Shown: positions 1 to 10,613 of the stretch, in pieces
Layout of the letters: each line of letters opens with the position of its first letter
Numbering within the stretch: position 1 is the stretch's first letter
Source of the DNA: Hymenopellis radicata
Lineage: Eukaryota; Basidiomycota; Agaricomycetes; Agaricales; Physalacriaceae
Assembly: GCA_015501595.1 (NCBI GenBank)
Contig: JADNRX010000264.1
Span: 1-64,000, forward strand
Length of the DNA: 64,000 nt
Direction: 5' to 3'
Translations under genes and position numbers: made by a program
The notes under the pieces: generated by a model
What the model was told of the DNA's origin: nothing
The model's input: only the letters and a program-made list of their open reading frames with translations
The model's database searches: none

Positions 1-35
1 ACAGCAAATCTCGTTACATTGGTCATTGCACCTGA
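1..35 (+). CDS. 3' tail of secreted-protein family gene (copy 1)
   Basis: Only the last eleven codons and the stop are inside the window. The bases match, almost without change, the end of the genes at 35877-37168 and 51187-52495, ending in Gly-His-Cys-Thr-stop. The match continues through about 150 bp of 3' untranslated sequence to about 190. The body of the gene lies outside the window, so it cannot be judged intact or broken. The family is described under the copy at 51187. Confidence 0.7.
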   Translation, partial: SKSRYIGHCT

Positions 36-578
36 ATCTACTTCGCTTGAAAGGACTGTCTTTCTTTTTACTTGCTTTTGCTCGTTCCATGCTTCGACTT
101 GGCTGTTGTCTAGATATGTTCGGTAGTCTTCAATAAATCTGCTGTTTTGCCTTTAGAATCGATCTCATAAGTACCTTTCATGGGACAGAGTGTTCTGTGC
201 TTATTCTCGCGCTGCTTGTTCGGAATGTACTCGCCGTTACCTAGATGGGCGCTGGCTTCGCCGGCCTCGTGAAGAATGCAGAGCGTAACTTTGGTCGCGG
301 TTGATTGAGACTTGACTAGTATGTACAGTACCTTCTCGCCTCCCGACCTAGTCTCAAATAACTTCTTTCCAGGGGGGCTCTCGAAACACACCAGCATTTG
401 GGTTTCCTTTCCCGGCGACATGAAAGGCCTTTGGACAAATCCCTGTTACACAAGCGTACACGGATGATGGATTCTTATACCTGTTAACATGTTGCCCGTA
501 TGAAACGACGTCTTCCATACTCCATGTCAATATTGTATCATTTAGCTCACTGTCTGCATATCAAAGGTTTTCATTTCC
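36..578. other. Intergenic, partly duplicated
   Basis: The first 150 bp are the 3' flank shared with the two other secreted-gene copies. From about 380 the sequence resembles 48640-48850, upstream of the second F-box gene, so this stretch belongs to the duplicated block. A 103-codon open frame on the minus strand (110-421, true ATG at 421) has no recognisable domain and overlaps the shared flank. I do not call it a gene. Confidence 0.5.
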
Positions 579-1874
579 TCAATCCGGACTAGGACGTCGC
601 ACTAAGATAACTCGATAAAGGCATAGCGGTGGCGGATAGGCACGCCAAACGTTAATCCTCCCCTCAACAATATTCTCGTATGCCTTGAGATGATCCGACA
701 GAACGTCCTTTGCAATGTCCACGACCGCGTCCACGCTGATCAAGTTCACGTCGTCAGTAAACTCCAGCAGCTGGAAAGTATGAAGCTCGGGACATCTGTG
801 AGTCCAGCTGCGCAGGGACGCGCGGAGAAGCTTGATATAAGCGCCGATGTCCTTCGAATGAGGCTGCTGGTGACAATATTGAAAACAGACTTTTGGCGTA
901 ATACGCAAGTGAGGGAATTGTTCAACGAAGACTACATCACCATCAGTATCTTAAGTCTTACGCAATGGGAAAGAAAGAGCAAGGCGGACTCACATTCGTA
1001 GACAGCGTTCCGTTCCGTAGAATGGTGCAACAAGTTAAACAGTACGGGACCCCCACAGAGGGAGTAGATCGACCGAGGAATCAGTCGGAGACCGTCTCTA
1101 TATCTCATGCGGTGCTCGGATGAGTCGGGCCAATCCAGTATAGCTATGTGGCGCAAGTTTGGAAATGTGACCCCCACTCTCGTGGGTAAAATAAGTTCAA
1201 AAGGCAGGGTTAAAGTCTCTTTGGACGGCAGCCACGCCTGCGCAAAAGCATAATGTAGGCTCTGCATACTATCCTCGGGCTCTTTGTCCTCCCAACGCTG
1301 AGGGAACGAGATAATTTGAAGTGTGTGCAGGTTTGGTAGACATTGAAGGCAGCGCACAAACTCTTTGTACACGGTCGGAGAGCAGAACGTGGTCAACGCG
1401 ACGTTGAATACTCTGCATGAGTAATCAATTTGATAAGTTACGCTGTGGAGAGAAATAGAACTCACTGAACAAACTCGGCGAGGTGCGGTGCACGTATAGT
1501 TACAACTTCAGCTTGGAAGACGAGCTCGGTTGCCATTTTCTTAGCCAGCACCCGCGCTTTAGACGGCCGGCAGCGGATCGCGCATACCTCCAAGCTCTTC
1601 CATAGCAGGGGATGATAGACATGGTATAACGCGCTACAGGTCTGAGACAGCGCGAATATCGCGTCGAATCTGTCGCGGTATTCCGCAGAGAGGATCCCTG
1701 AACTAGGACAAGGAATTGGAACTGAGGGGAAATATGAAAGTATCTCCAAGTGAAGCTCGACTGGAAGTGTAGGTAGACCCTTAGTATTCCAAGAGTGATT
1801 TTTCTTCGTTTCTTCGCGGCCCTCTCAGGTATGTACCTGACTGGCTTACGAGAGGTAGCGGTGGTGGCAGGCAT
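579..1874 (-). pseudogene. F-box protein, frameshifted copy 1
   Basis: This is a close paralogue of the intact gene at 48853-50131 with the same exon plan: an N-terminal exon beginning Met-Pro-Ala-Thr-Thr, an F-box-like segment (LEILSYFPSVPIP), a leucine-rich middle part, and a C-terminal exon ending RRPSPD. Near 1789-1791 this copy has two C where the other has three, a one-base deletion ahead of the F-box. The ATG at 1874 therefore reads out of frame through the F-box segment. The downstream exons stay open, so the break is recent or the gene starts further in. F-box proteins usually link substrates to SCF ubiquitin ligases; that role is a family inference. Confidence 0.75.
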
Positions 1875-2527
1875 GTTTAGAGCGTGGTGAATAGGCTTGA
1901 GCTAACGAATTCTGTATAGCACGATGGTGGAAGACAAAGGCCAAGTCTGAGACGCAGAGTCACTCAAATTTCAGAATCACGAGGCATGCTGAACCGGCAG
2001 GTGCACGTGTTGACAGTTTGGCATCCTTTTCCTTTTCTGACCTTGCGCCCGACGCCCTCAGAACGCGACTCCCTTGAGCGTCGACAGTGCATGTCGGAGT
2101 GCCATAATGCATGACATTGCCTTCTGCACAACCTCCTCGATTCCTCAGGAGAAAGGTCCCTTCGTATACCATAATTCAACCTAAACTTCCTCGTCTTCAA
2201 GGTTTTCGCTAGACTTGCTAATCGCCCAGGATGCCTGGTCAGGATATTTGCAAGTTACCCCGCTCACTCTCCGCTGGGAGCAATCTTGCCCGAGATTCCT
2301 CACTAGGATAGTGACTACCCCATCCACGATTCACCTCACTCTGCTGCTATAACTCAGATAGTAACACAGTGAATCTACCTTGTGCTCAGAAGAGCGGCTT
2401 TATGCGCACGCACCGGAGAATTGTCAGCAGAGCACGATGCTGGTCATTCCAGGCTTTATTGTGCTGTACTACCATCTTGGTGCTGCGCCATATATAACGT
2501 CGACCGGGCTTTCGTTACTTGCACATC
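1875..2527. promoter_or_regulatory. Duplicated intergenic block with TATA box
   Basis: The block is nearly identical to 50132-50749, between the second F-box gene and a truncated DUF3237-like gene. A TATA box (tatataa, 2491-2497) sits 37 bp before the ATG at 2528. The same TATA and the following bases recur before the copies at 41088 and 50750, so the family shares one promoter. Confidence 0.6.
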
Positions 2528-3250
2528 ATGCACTTCTTTCCGGTCCTACTCTTTGCGTCTTTCCTTCATCTTACTGCTCTCGTCCATGCCGCGACACCGA
2601 CGCCCACCCACCTGTTCAATGGGACTATCTTTGTCGAACCAGTTGCGGATCTGATTTCAGGGCCCTTGGGTGGACGCTCCCTTATAACGTGGAACGGGTG
2701 GGTTCACTGCTTTCGACATAATCCTGGCGCTCATGCCCTCCGTATACGTGTAGCGGACGCTGGTGAACCCGAGCACCGGCAATGTCGTAGCGAACCTCAT
2801 TCCGGGTCTTGGTGGAGAGCTGGGATTGCTCGGCTCGACTAACGTCTTCTACCCTGACGTACGTGCGGGTTTATAGTGGGTGGATGATTCACGTTTGGCT
2901 ACCTTGAAGTGCACGGGTCCGGGTTAGTATTACTTCTCATCTTCATGCTGTTATTGTGCGTATGCTTACTCCCGATTCGCAGAGAATATGGCGTCATGGC
3001 TACTACTTATGCGTAAGACTTAACAAAAACTTTGGATTGGGTGCCTTGTTCATGTCTCTTTTCCAGTCGCTTTGAGACCGATTCCTCGTCTCGCGTCCAG
3101 CTGAATGGATTATTCACGATCCTCAGCCTTGATTTGTGTTCTTTCAGTCCAGCGACGTTTGGTATCTACTCTGTGGTGAGTCCTTTGCATCATAACGTGT
3201 TCGGTATCTTGCTGAATCCGCAAACAAAGGATGATACCATCAACAACTAA
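2528..3250 (+). pseudogene. DUF3237-like secreted protein, decayed copy A
   Basis: It has the same five-exon structure as the intact copies at 3907 and 41088: signal peptide, LFNGT segment, GLGGELGLLGS segment, RFETDSSSR segment and a short last exon. Aligned with copy C, the Gln before Trp-Val-Asp-Asp has become a stop (TAG at 2874-2876). A base is also missing near 2890 (gattcacg against gattcgacg). The signal peptide and splice sites remain readable. The ATG at 2528 is chosen over an upstream TTG because it lies directly after the shared TATA box and begins the hydrophobic leader. Confidence 0.75.
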
Positions 3251-3906
3251 GTGTGCCGGTACATAGTACGGTCGACGGCGGATTCTCTCGACCGAGGTGC
3301 TTACAATTCGTGGACGAATGACTCTCAATACGGACATTCCATAATATCGTTTTCATGTTTGCTTCTCGAATACTGACAGACATCTCTGCTTTCCGATAGG
3401 GCAATGCTGGAACGGCCTTGGTTGGTATCTGCGCCGCGCATTCGAACCTCTTCGTCTTCTGTTTTTGTGGGTGTTATCAAATTTCAATAGCTGATATCCG
3501 TTTTCTGAGCGCGACGTTCCCCCTTGAGGCAAACACAACACTTCAGGCTCCCACGACACGCAAGTTGCAACATTCACTTGCAACCGGGGTAGTACGCGCG
3601 GGTCAGTAAGCATGGTATGACTTATACATCCCCTCCCCTGAAGCGTTGTCCTCTCTCTCTATGCCTTCGCATGTCGGCTAGCCCATTCCATTTCTAGCAG
3701 TGCTGATTCACGATGACCGATTCTAATCTATACGAGGGACCCGTGCAGTCCGACAACATCGCCATCAGAGAATGTACCTCGCTCACGCGCTCGCCGTGAA
3801 ACGTTTTCGCAGGCCCACAGCTCAGTCAGCCCGGCAATGTGACTGTAAGGCCGGGTAGGAATAAAAGCGCGAATAGTTTGGACACAAACTGCATTCGCAT
3901 TTCGAC
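3251..3906. promoter_or_regulatory. Intergenic; promoter of DUF3237-like copy B
   Basis: No coding sequence is recognised. An A/T-rich TATA-like element (aataaaag, about 3858-3865) lies about 45 bp before the ATG at 3907. This promoter differs from the shared promoter of copies A, C and D, in line with copy B being the most diverged member. Confidence 0.4.
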
Positions 3907-4613
3907 ATGTTCTATTCCAAGTTTCTCCAACCTCTCTGCATCCTTGTCCTCGCCGCGCTCGTACCCACACAAGCCGCAGTCCCGACTCTGACCAAGTTGT
4001 TCGATGGGACGCTCTTCATCGATCCTACCGCTAGAACTACGAACGGGCCCTTCGGGACGCGCACGCTCATCGGGTTCACGGGGTTCGTAGCACGCCGCGT
4101 CGGAGCCTAATCCTTCTTCTCATTCGCTCACTATAGTGGTAACTTGACGGATCCGAATGGACACGTCCTAGCCAGTGTTCTGCCTGGCCTCGGTGGCGAA
4201 CTCGGATTGCTGGGATCGAACAATGTCTTCTATCCTAATGTTCGTCTGGGCTTGCAGTGGCTTGATGATTCGTCATTTGCATATGTAGAGCTGCATGGAT
4301 CCGGGTGAGCATTTAAGTCGCAAGCTCTGGTCCATACATTAACTCCTTGACTGCATATAGTGAATTTCTGGTTGCAGCTACTTCCTATGCGTATGATTCC
4401 TTTCTGCTTCTACTCTGGGTATCGCGCTTACTGGCGGGGCAGACGTTTCGAGACCGACTCGAGCTCTCGCGCCGACCTCAATGGGCGTTTCACGATTCTG
4501 AAGATTGATTTGGTGAATTTGAGTCCTGCGACATTTGAAATCTTTGCTTTGGTTGGTATACTACTACTAAAGTATTCTTGGCCTGTGCTGACTTTCTTTG
4601 GCAGGATGATTGA
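3907..4613 (+). CDS. DUF3237-like secreted protein, copy B
   Basis: Five exons (3907-4082, 4137-4304, 4361-4390, 4443-4551, 4605-4613) join to a 163-residue protein. It has a signal peptide of about 23 residues (hydrophobic core ILVLAALVPTQA), then LTKLFDGTLF, GPFGTRTLIGFTGG, LPGLGGELGLLGSNNVFYP, and RFETDSSSR followed by a Leu-Asn pair. This order of a GPxGTRT turn, a G-G-[ED] turn with an F-x-P-D/N-x-R strand, and a late F-E-T segment followed by Leu-Asn is what I know of fungal DUF3237 proteins, small beta-barrels of unknown function. All introns are about 50 bp with GT-AG borders. Secretion is inferred from the leader. The family assignment rests on motif memory, not a search. Confidence 0.75.
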
Positions 4614-4956
4614 AGTAGTAAGTACTTAATGTAGACAGCGGTTAGAAACTCCGGTTGTTTATCATTCCTGAAGAAACACTTTGTTGTCAATCGTTAAATC
4701 ACGCACAAGTCAATTCAAAGGATCTCTCCAGTTCACTTTTCAAGTTTGAGTTACTGATCGTCCTCGTCTGCCTCCTCATCTATCTGCACAGGAACAGGAT
4801 ATACTTACTCCTTTTCGTCCACTGGTTGTCATTCTCCAGCATCAGATCTTGGAACAATTGGTCCTTCCATTCTCACTCGGTGAGCGAATCCTTTTGTAAT
4901 CCAGTAATATTCCGACTGCGTATGGAGTAAAATCGTAATGTTGAATCGTAGAAGCG
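4614..4956. other. Intergenic
   Basis: This holds the 3' flank of copy B and the 3' flank of the convergent broken gene that follows. Open frames here are short and overlapping, and I see nothing coding. Confidence 0.4.
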
Positions 4957-6255
4957 CTAAGCATGCGTCCTCCCATCCAACCATCCTTGCGTTTTGATCT
5001 GGTCCTTGAATCTCTCCGCCATTCCCCAAATCCGCTGCCGATTTCTCATGCCCGGACTCCTTTCGCACTCCCTCGCGTACGGCGCCCACGGAACCTCCCC
5101 ACCCAGTCCTTCCCACATCTGCTCCCAGAAGAGCTGTTCCTCATCCCCTCGAAGACACGGCGCGACGATGGGTAACCAATATGGATGACGCCGCGCAATG
5201 GCCTTCTGGGCGAAAGTGTTGATGAAGGGAAGGAGGCCGTCGCCTAAGGAACGGTTGAGACAAAGGAGAGAGGAGGCCTCCCCGATGCTAAGGTAGGCGT
5301 CGCAGAGATAGTCGAGGACGTCGAACGGCAGCTTGGAGAACAAAGTGTCGGACTGCCCAGCAGCCGCGAATGGCTCCGATTTTGGAAAACTACCAGTTCA
5401 CCGATCAGTAAAGCCATTGGGTAAAAGAAGGTGAGCTTACTCGTCCGCGCATGCAAAGTGATATAGCCTTCCTTTTCCGAACCACGCGTCGCGTATGATC
5501 TCATCCTCACTCGTCTTCCGCACTTAAAAACTTGAGCCACAAGTACCGAAAACTGTAGTCATCTCCATCGTCGTCAGGTTCTTCCATCTGGTCCTCGACG
5601 ATGTCCGCAACTTGGTAGAACCAGGCGTACTGGTCCGCGATGTTACTAGTATACTCCTCATCCTTGTACCAGCGGCACTCGGAGCTTGCGAGCGTTGCGT
5701 ATATCATGTGAGGTTCGAGCTCCGGAAAGCGCCCAATGAGAATACGGTAAGCGTACAAGAAGATGTAGAACTTGTTATATCCGCCATACATCGAGACGTC
5801 CAAGTCCTCGGCGTCTGGATCGTCGGGGAAGACAATTTTGAAGTCGCTGAGGTCGGGATCGTCACCTATAGTGAAGTTGACAACTGCTGCCACCGTGGAG
5901 TCGGAAAACATTGTGGGCTCTGTCGATAAAAGTTAGCTAGATGACGCGGCGAGATAAATTATGTACTAGGCCCATCGTAATCCTCAATGTCCAGTTCACC
6001 ATCCTCGTTTTTAGGTACGAGCAAGACAAGATCTTGGGAGCCTTGAACATCGCGGGGAGAATATTCCAGCCTCTCAAGGATACTGTCGGACAGTCTGAGC
6101 GGATGATTCTCCGGTACAGAGTTACTAGCATGGCTGATAAAACTCGAGACGATATAGCGGTTGGTGTAATAACAGCCCCCAGTAAACTGATGAGGCTTGA
6201 GTCCAAAGAAAGAGGAGAAACAAACACATACTGAACAGAAAGTATCAGAGCCCAT
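4957..6255 (-). pseudogene. Two-part F-box-like protein, frameshifted copy 1
   Basis: This is a paralogue of the intact 390-residue gene at 53335-54658. The same parts follow in order: an eight-codon first exon (Met-Gly-Ser-Asp), the TGGCYYTN exon, the acidic domain starting MFSDSTV and containing MYGGYNKFYIFLYAYRILIGRFPELEP, then the F-box-like part (SKLPFDVLDYLCDAYLS). Near 5512-5516 this copy lacks two bases present in copies 2 and 3. The acidic domain therefore ends in a premature stop and the F-box-like exon is disconnected. The start at 6255 is preferred because the upstream in-frame ATG (6270) is absent in copy 3. Confidence 0.7.
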
Positions 6256-8446
6256 GGTGGTGGCTGCCATCAGAAAGCGCTGGTGACAAGCATCAGGATG
6301 CTATAACCCCCGTCAGGGTCCAGGTCGTTGATATTTGGTGAAGTTGAAGGGGCTAACATTCGTGCGCGACTCTGCACGGAAGGAGCCGCGTTCACTGTTG
6401 CAAGGAAGAAAGTAGAAAGACAGCTACTATCTTATGTATAGTCATGGACATCCCGTTTTGGGTGACGTGTTGTTTGGCTGAAGGGCGTTTGTCACGGCTA
6501 CCTTCTCACCATCGTCTACTGTTCGTCGTCGTCACCTTCAAGGAAGTGTGTTCTTGTCATCTCTATGTGATCTATTTTTTCTCCTTTTCTACTTGTCTTT
6601 CCGTTGTCGCGCCCAAAGTTACATCGACATCGACGCTTTGAGAGAGGATATTACAATGTGGACTCCCCCGGCATACGATCTTTCGCAATACTTCGGTAAT
6701 CTGGTCCCTTCAAACATCGTCCGAGTAGATTCGTTTGCCTCGTCCTGTTACCACAACAGTGAGTATGTTACTGTACGATATTGTTTTCCTGCAGCTGCTG
6801 TTTCATTAGGACTCATTAGGTCCGCACTACCGCACGCGATTTCCGCCCATGTACTTGACATGAGTTTTCCGTAACGTTTTTCCTCTGAGCTCAGGCCTCG
6901 GTCAGCATCAATGCACCTTGGTGAGGCATAAAAGCACCCACGATAAACCCCGTTCATTAACATTATGCTTTGTTCAAGCCTTGTCCCTTGGAACCCTCGG
7001 ACGCAGCTTCTGTGCCTCAGTCTGCGTGATGTACCAGTGCCCGATGCAGACACGGCCCTTACCTCTATCCATTAGGCCTCAAGGAGGAGATCGCTTTCCG
7101 GACACAGATTTTCGGCTTCCGGCGCTGGCTAAACACCCCAAGTCTCTCAGTGATACTCACTGACATTCGCAGAAATGCAAGCCATCGGTTGACAAGCTAA
7201 AGTGGGTGGTTGACCTGCCGTCTTCAAACTCAACGTGTCTTTCGCCTACTTCCACCAATCATCGTACCGAATACAACGCGGCATGCCATTTTCGCGCTGT
7301 CAGGTCCATATTTTCCGCGATTGAAGGCCGTGAACAAATTTTGGACCTCCTCGTCCGAACTTTTTCAGTGTATACAGCCTCGCCCCCCCCCCTGCCCAAT
7401 CGATAGTCGAGGGGTCCTTTGCTTGTTCTCTCCTCTCGAACTTGCATTGAGTCGGCCCCTCAGCAGTGTCTCGATTCTTCTTCTAACACCTGTCACTAAG
7501 CACTGGGCCTGGCTTGGCTAGCGTGAGAAGAAGGCTCCTGTTGAGGGTACAGTATACTTCATAGTTCTCGCCTTTCGCTTTCTTAGCACAGGCGGATTTA
7601 GAATACTTGGGAGTCATTGGGACTTATGAGTCATGACGACTCATCGTCTTTTCCACGCCTACGGTCATTGCTTATCCCGGTGCCCAGTGCTCGTACCTTG
7701 GCTTCATTCCGTGACAGTTGGTCAAGTGAGCTCGGGATGGTGTGATTCAGATTGATACATAGTCTGGACTCTGCGATCCCCCCCCGGTTGACCACATGGA
7801 TCCTTCATCTAAAGTGAGGGTTCGCAGGATTCAGAATCGTATAGTTCAGCCTTCTGGATCGTGAAAAATCGCGTTAAGTGGTCTCAAAACGGATTAGTAG
7901 AGTGAGCGCCACACTAAGTTTAGTAGTCATTTCTTCTCAACGGTTTAGTACAAGGAGACGCAGTACTAACCCGGCCTCCCGTGTAATTTCAACATACCGC
8001 ATATGTCGATTCCCGGCGGAAGTGGGTTTTGATGCGCTGAATGTCTGGCCTCCAAGCACAGGGTGCGCCCCGCTATCAGAGGTCCGGGGCATGGCCGCCC
8101 AACGCTGGCCAAAATGTCTTCGGACAAAACATGTGGCCAGAACTAAAAAGGTCGGATTGTACACAGCCCAAAGCACTTTTTTCGATCCACAAAAAGAACA
8201 TCCAGCTTTCCCACCTCTACTCGGGGGGGTCCTGCGACCGAGCATTTGTCTTTGACAGAAACGATATTGAAAGTCTGATGGACGTACATTTAGAATGTTT
8301 TCGGCATGCATTTGGCAGACGTCATGGTCCATCCGACCTCGAGGTCGCGGCGCAATCGTGTGGCATACAGCCCAGGAGGCCCTTGAGAGGAGACGGCCTT
8401 CTGATTGCCCCGTCACACATACGTCATTCCCCTAGCGCGTCGAGTG
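6256..8446. other. Long intergenic stretch
   Basis: 6256-6449 matches the 5' flank of the copy at 54658 and is part of the duplication. Around 6620-6760 a frame reads like protein (IDIDALREDITMWTPPAYDL) and ends at a possible GT splice site, but it has no ATG near it and no second exon was found. It may be a gene remnant. The rest to 8446 shows only short overlapping frames. Confidence 0.35.
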
Positions 8447-8453
8447 TATAAAG
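8447..8453 (+). promoter_or_regulatory. TATA box of the Ser/Asn/Gly/Tyr-rich gene
   Basis: The sequence tataaag lies 61 bp before the ATG at 8508, a normal spacing for a fungal core promoter. It follows a CG-rich stretch. Confidence 0.55.
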
Positions 8454-8507
8454 GCGAGGCATTTTGTGGGGATTCTGCCAAGCGAAATCAATCCGCCTAT
8501 CCGCATC

Positions 8508-9409
8508 ATGTCGTACAACTCCTCATCGCGCAACGACGACTCCAGCGACACCTATGGCTCGTCCCGCAACGAGCCTAGTCGTGGGTCTGGCAACAAGTCG
8601 GAGTCGTATGGAGACTCGGATAGCACGGCGCGCGAAAACAAGTCGTCCTCGTATGGCGGGAACGATCGCTCGAACGATGACAGCTACGGGTCGTCCACCA
8701 ATGACAGCTACGGGTCGTCCAACACTTACGGGGGAGGGAACGATCGCTCCTCTTCCAACAACGAGTCTTCTTCCTTCGGGGGGAATGATCGCTCCTCCAA
8801 CACCAACACCTCCTCCTCCTACGGAGGGTCAGACAATAACCGCTCTTCCTCCAACAATGACCGGTCCTCTTCCAACTCCTATGGCGATGAGGACAGCTCG
8901 TCCAACACGTATGGAGGAGGAAATGATCGTTCATCCACCACCAACTACAACTCTTCCTCCAAGACCAACTCTTCCTCTTTCGGTTCATCCGACGACGACC
9001 GCTCTACCTCCACCGCCACCGGCAATGAGCGGTCCACGTCGAGCTCCTACGGAGATAACGAGCGTTCCTCGTCAAACTCGTATGGCAGCGGCAACGACCG
9101 TCCGTCCGCTACGAGCGATTCGTACGGAGATAACGAACGTTCATCGTCGTCCAACAAGAACAGTTCCAACGACAGTTACGGGGGCTCCGGCAATACTACC
9201 CACGGTTCGTCCAACAAGCAGGATGATTGGGCCGACAAAGGGGTGTCATATGCTGCTCAGAAGGCGGGCTACAACGTCGTGCGTATCAAATCTTTCTTAT
9301 CCTTGGCAATTTCTGATGGTGGCACTTTGCTCAGGATGAAGCTACGGCCGACAAGATTGGAGATGGCCTTCGAGGTGGACTCAAGAAATTTGGCGGCGGG
9401 AATTTCTAG
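8508..9409 (+). CDS. Intrinsically disordered Ser/Asn/Gly/Tyr-rich protein
   Basis: Two exons (8508-9278 and 9335-9409) give 281 residues. The first 230 or so are low complexity: repeats of the type SYG-[GD]-N-[DE]-RSSS, rich in Ser, Asn, Gly, Asp and Tyr and nearly free of hydrophobic residues other than Tyr. The C-terminus is different and looks folded or amphipathic: DDWADKGVSYAAQKAGYNVD, then an Asp-Lys-Ile-Gly-Asp-Gly helix and GGLKKFGGGNF at the end. The intron falls within this tail, and the frame is restored exactly across it. The repeated codons also hold a second frame open on the same strand and one on the minus strand; these are shadows. Tyr/Gly/Ser-rich disordered proteins often form condensates or act in stress, but no function can be assigned here. 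Confidence 0.75.
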
Positions 9410-9750
9410 GAGGCGCAGGCGCAAGCAAGCTATGGAGAATATTCGGACTAGATTCAGGCTGGGAATATGTAGCGTGTACCAACATACTTTATCTGTCGCC
9501 AAACGTAAATACCGGACAATGCATTTTGGATTGTTATCGTGACCCCATTTATTTTTTGTGAGGGCTGGTAGCTTTGATGCCCGCTGCGCTGGACAGTGGA
9601 CTCCAGGTCCCAACAGCCCTGTGTACGACGGGACGGGGTCGTATCGCAGATACACAATGTCGCAAGATAATAATGCCTGCCTGCGTAGCACACGTTGAAT
9701 CAAGTCCGGTAGACAGAAACCAGCGAAGAGATTTGATGGTATAACGTTAA

Positions 9751-10613
9751 CGTTAGCGAGGTTCAAGGCCAAATTTGGCGAACGCAGGTTTTGATCGCCG
9801 CAAAACGTGGTTAGTCACTCTGTAACGTTGTGACATTCCTGCCATGTCGAGCGACTCACCAGACCGACATCTGCCATCGTGGGCGAGCCCGGAAGGACCG
9901 TCGGAAACAACGGCGGAGGCTTTGAGAGCGCTGCAGACGTACAAGAAGAAGGATCCCGAAAAGGGTACGATATCCGTGCAGAAAGTAGCGATGCAGGCTG
10001 ACCCGAACCACCAGTCATCGTGCGGTTCAAGGCGGTCGGAAACGCGCCAATAATGCGACAGAATTTCTTCAAGATAACGTCGTCAAATCGATTTCAGGCG
10101 GTGATACAGTTTCTGAGGAAAGAGCTGCAGTGGAAGGCCGGGGAACCGCTGGTAAGTACAACCGTGTTCCAGGCGTAAAAAGCCGCTAATTCATGCTTAG
10201 CACACCTATATCAACCTGGCGTTCTCGCCAGCACCGGATGACACGGTCTCGAACTTGTTCAAGGTCTGCCCCCCCCCATGCACACTCCCGCACTGTCTCT
10301 GATATTCCCCAGTCATTCGCCACGGAGGGTCATTTGATAGTGAATTACAGGCAAGCCTGCCGAATCTGATGCGACTTTGTTACTCATATTCCAATACAGT
10401 ACACAGGCAGCTTGGGGCTAGCGGCCGTGACTTGCTTGCATCTCTTGTGTATATCTTACAGCTTGACATAATGCGGACCCTCTTGTAGCTTCAGCATGCT
10501 AATTTATTCTCGCATTTCTCTCATCCTGCTGTGCGAACGCACATCGGCCGGCGACATCCGACATCTACGAGGTGTGGAATTCTTTGCCATACTTAATTCA
10601 CCGCTTGGACAGA
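9751..10613 (+). repeat. Direct duplication, unit 1 (contains ATG12 copy 1)
   Basis: This 863-bp stretch matches 11611-12472 over its whole length with scattered substitutions and a few one- or two-base indels. The unit includes about 90 bp before the ATG and about 190 bp after the stop. The two units start 1,860 bp apart in the same orientation. Confidence 0.85.
9844..10421 (+). CDS. ATG12: Autophagy ubiquitin-like protein ATG12, copy 1
   Basis: Five exons (9844-9964, 10015-10151, 10201-10263, 10313-10350, 10400-10421) give 126 residues. The N-terminal tail is disordered (about 30 residues). The ubiquitin-like fold follows: [14 protein letters not shown], then [29 protein letters not shown], and [16 protein letters not shown], ending in Ala-Ala-Trp-Gly-stop. 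The C-terminal Gly is the residue that ATG7 and ATG10 conjugate to a lysine of ATG5; the ATG12-ATG5-ATG16 complex then promotes ATG8 lipidation on the growing autophagosome. Exons 1 and 2 are in different frames, which at first sight looks like a frameshift, but a 50-bp GT-AG intron joins them cleanly. The last intron (10351-10399) starts with GC. Confidence 0.9.

Noticed and set aside
110..421. 103-codon minus-strand gene at the left edge
   Set aside because: It overlaps the conserved 3' flank of the secreted-gene family, and the duplicated block on the right does not keep the frame.
8575..8988. Long minus-strand and second plus-strand frames over the Ser/Asn/Gly/Tyr-rich gene
   Set aside because: They are by-products of a repetitive codon pattern; only the frame from 8508 has a TATA box, an intron and a sensible C-terminus.
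9844..10053. Apparent frameshift in ATG12 copy 1 relative to copy 2 (one extra base near 9998)
   Set aside because: The extra base falls in the first intron (9965-10014, 50 bp). Splicing restores the same protein in both copies, so neither is a pseudogene.
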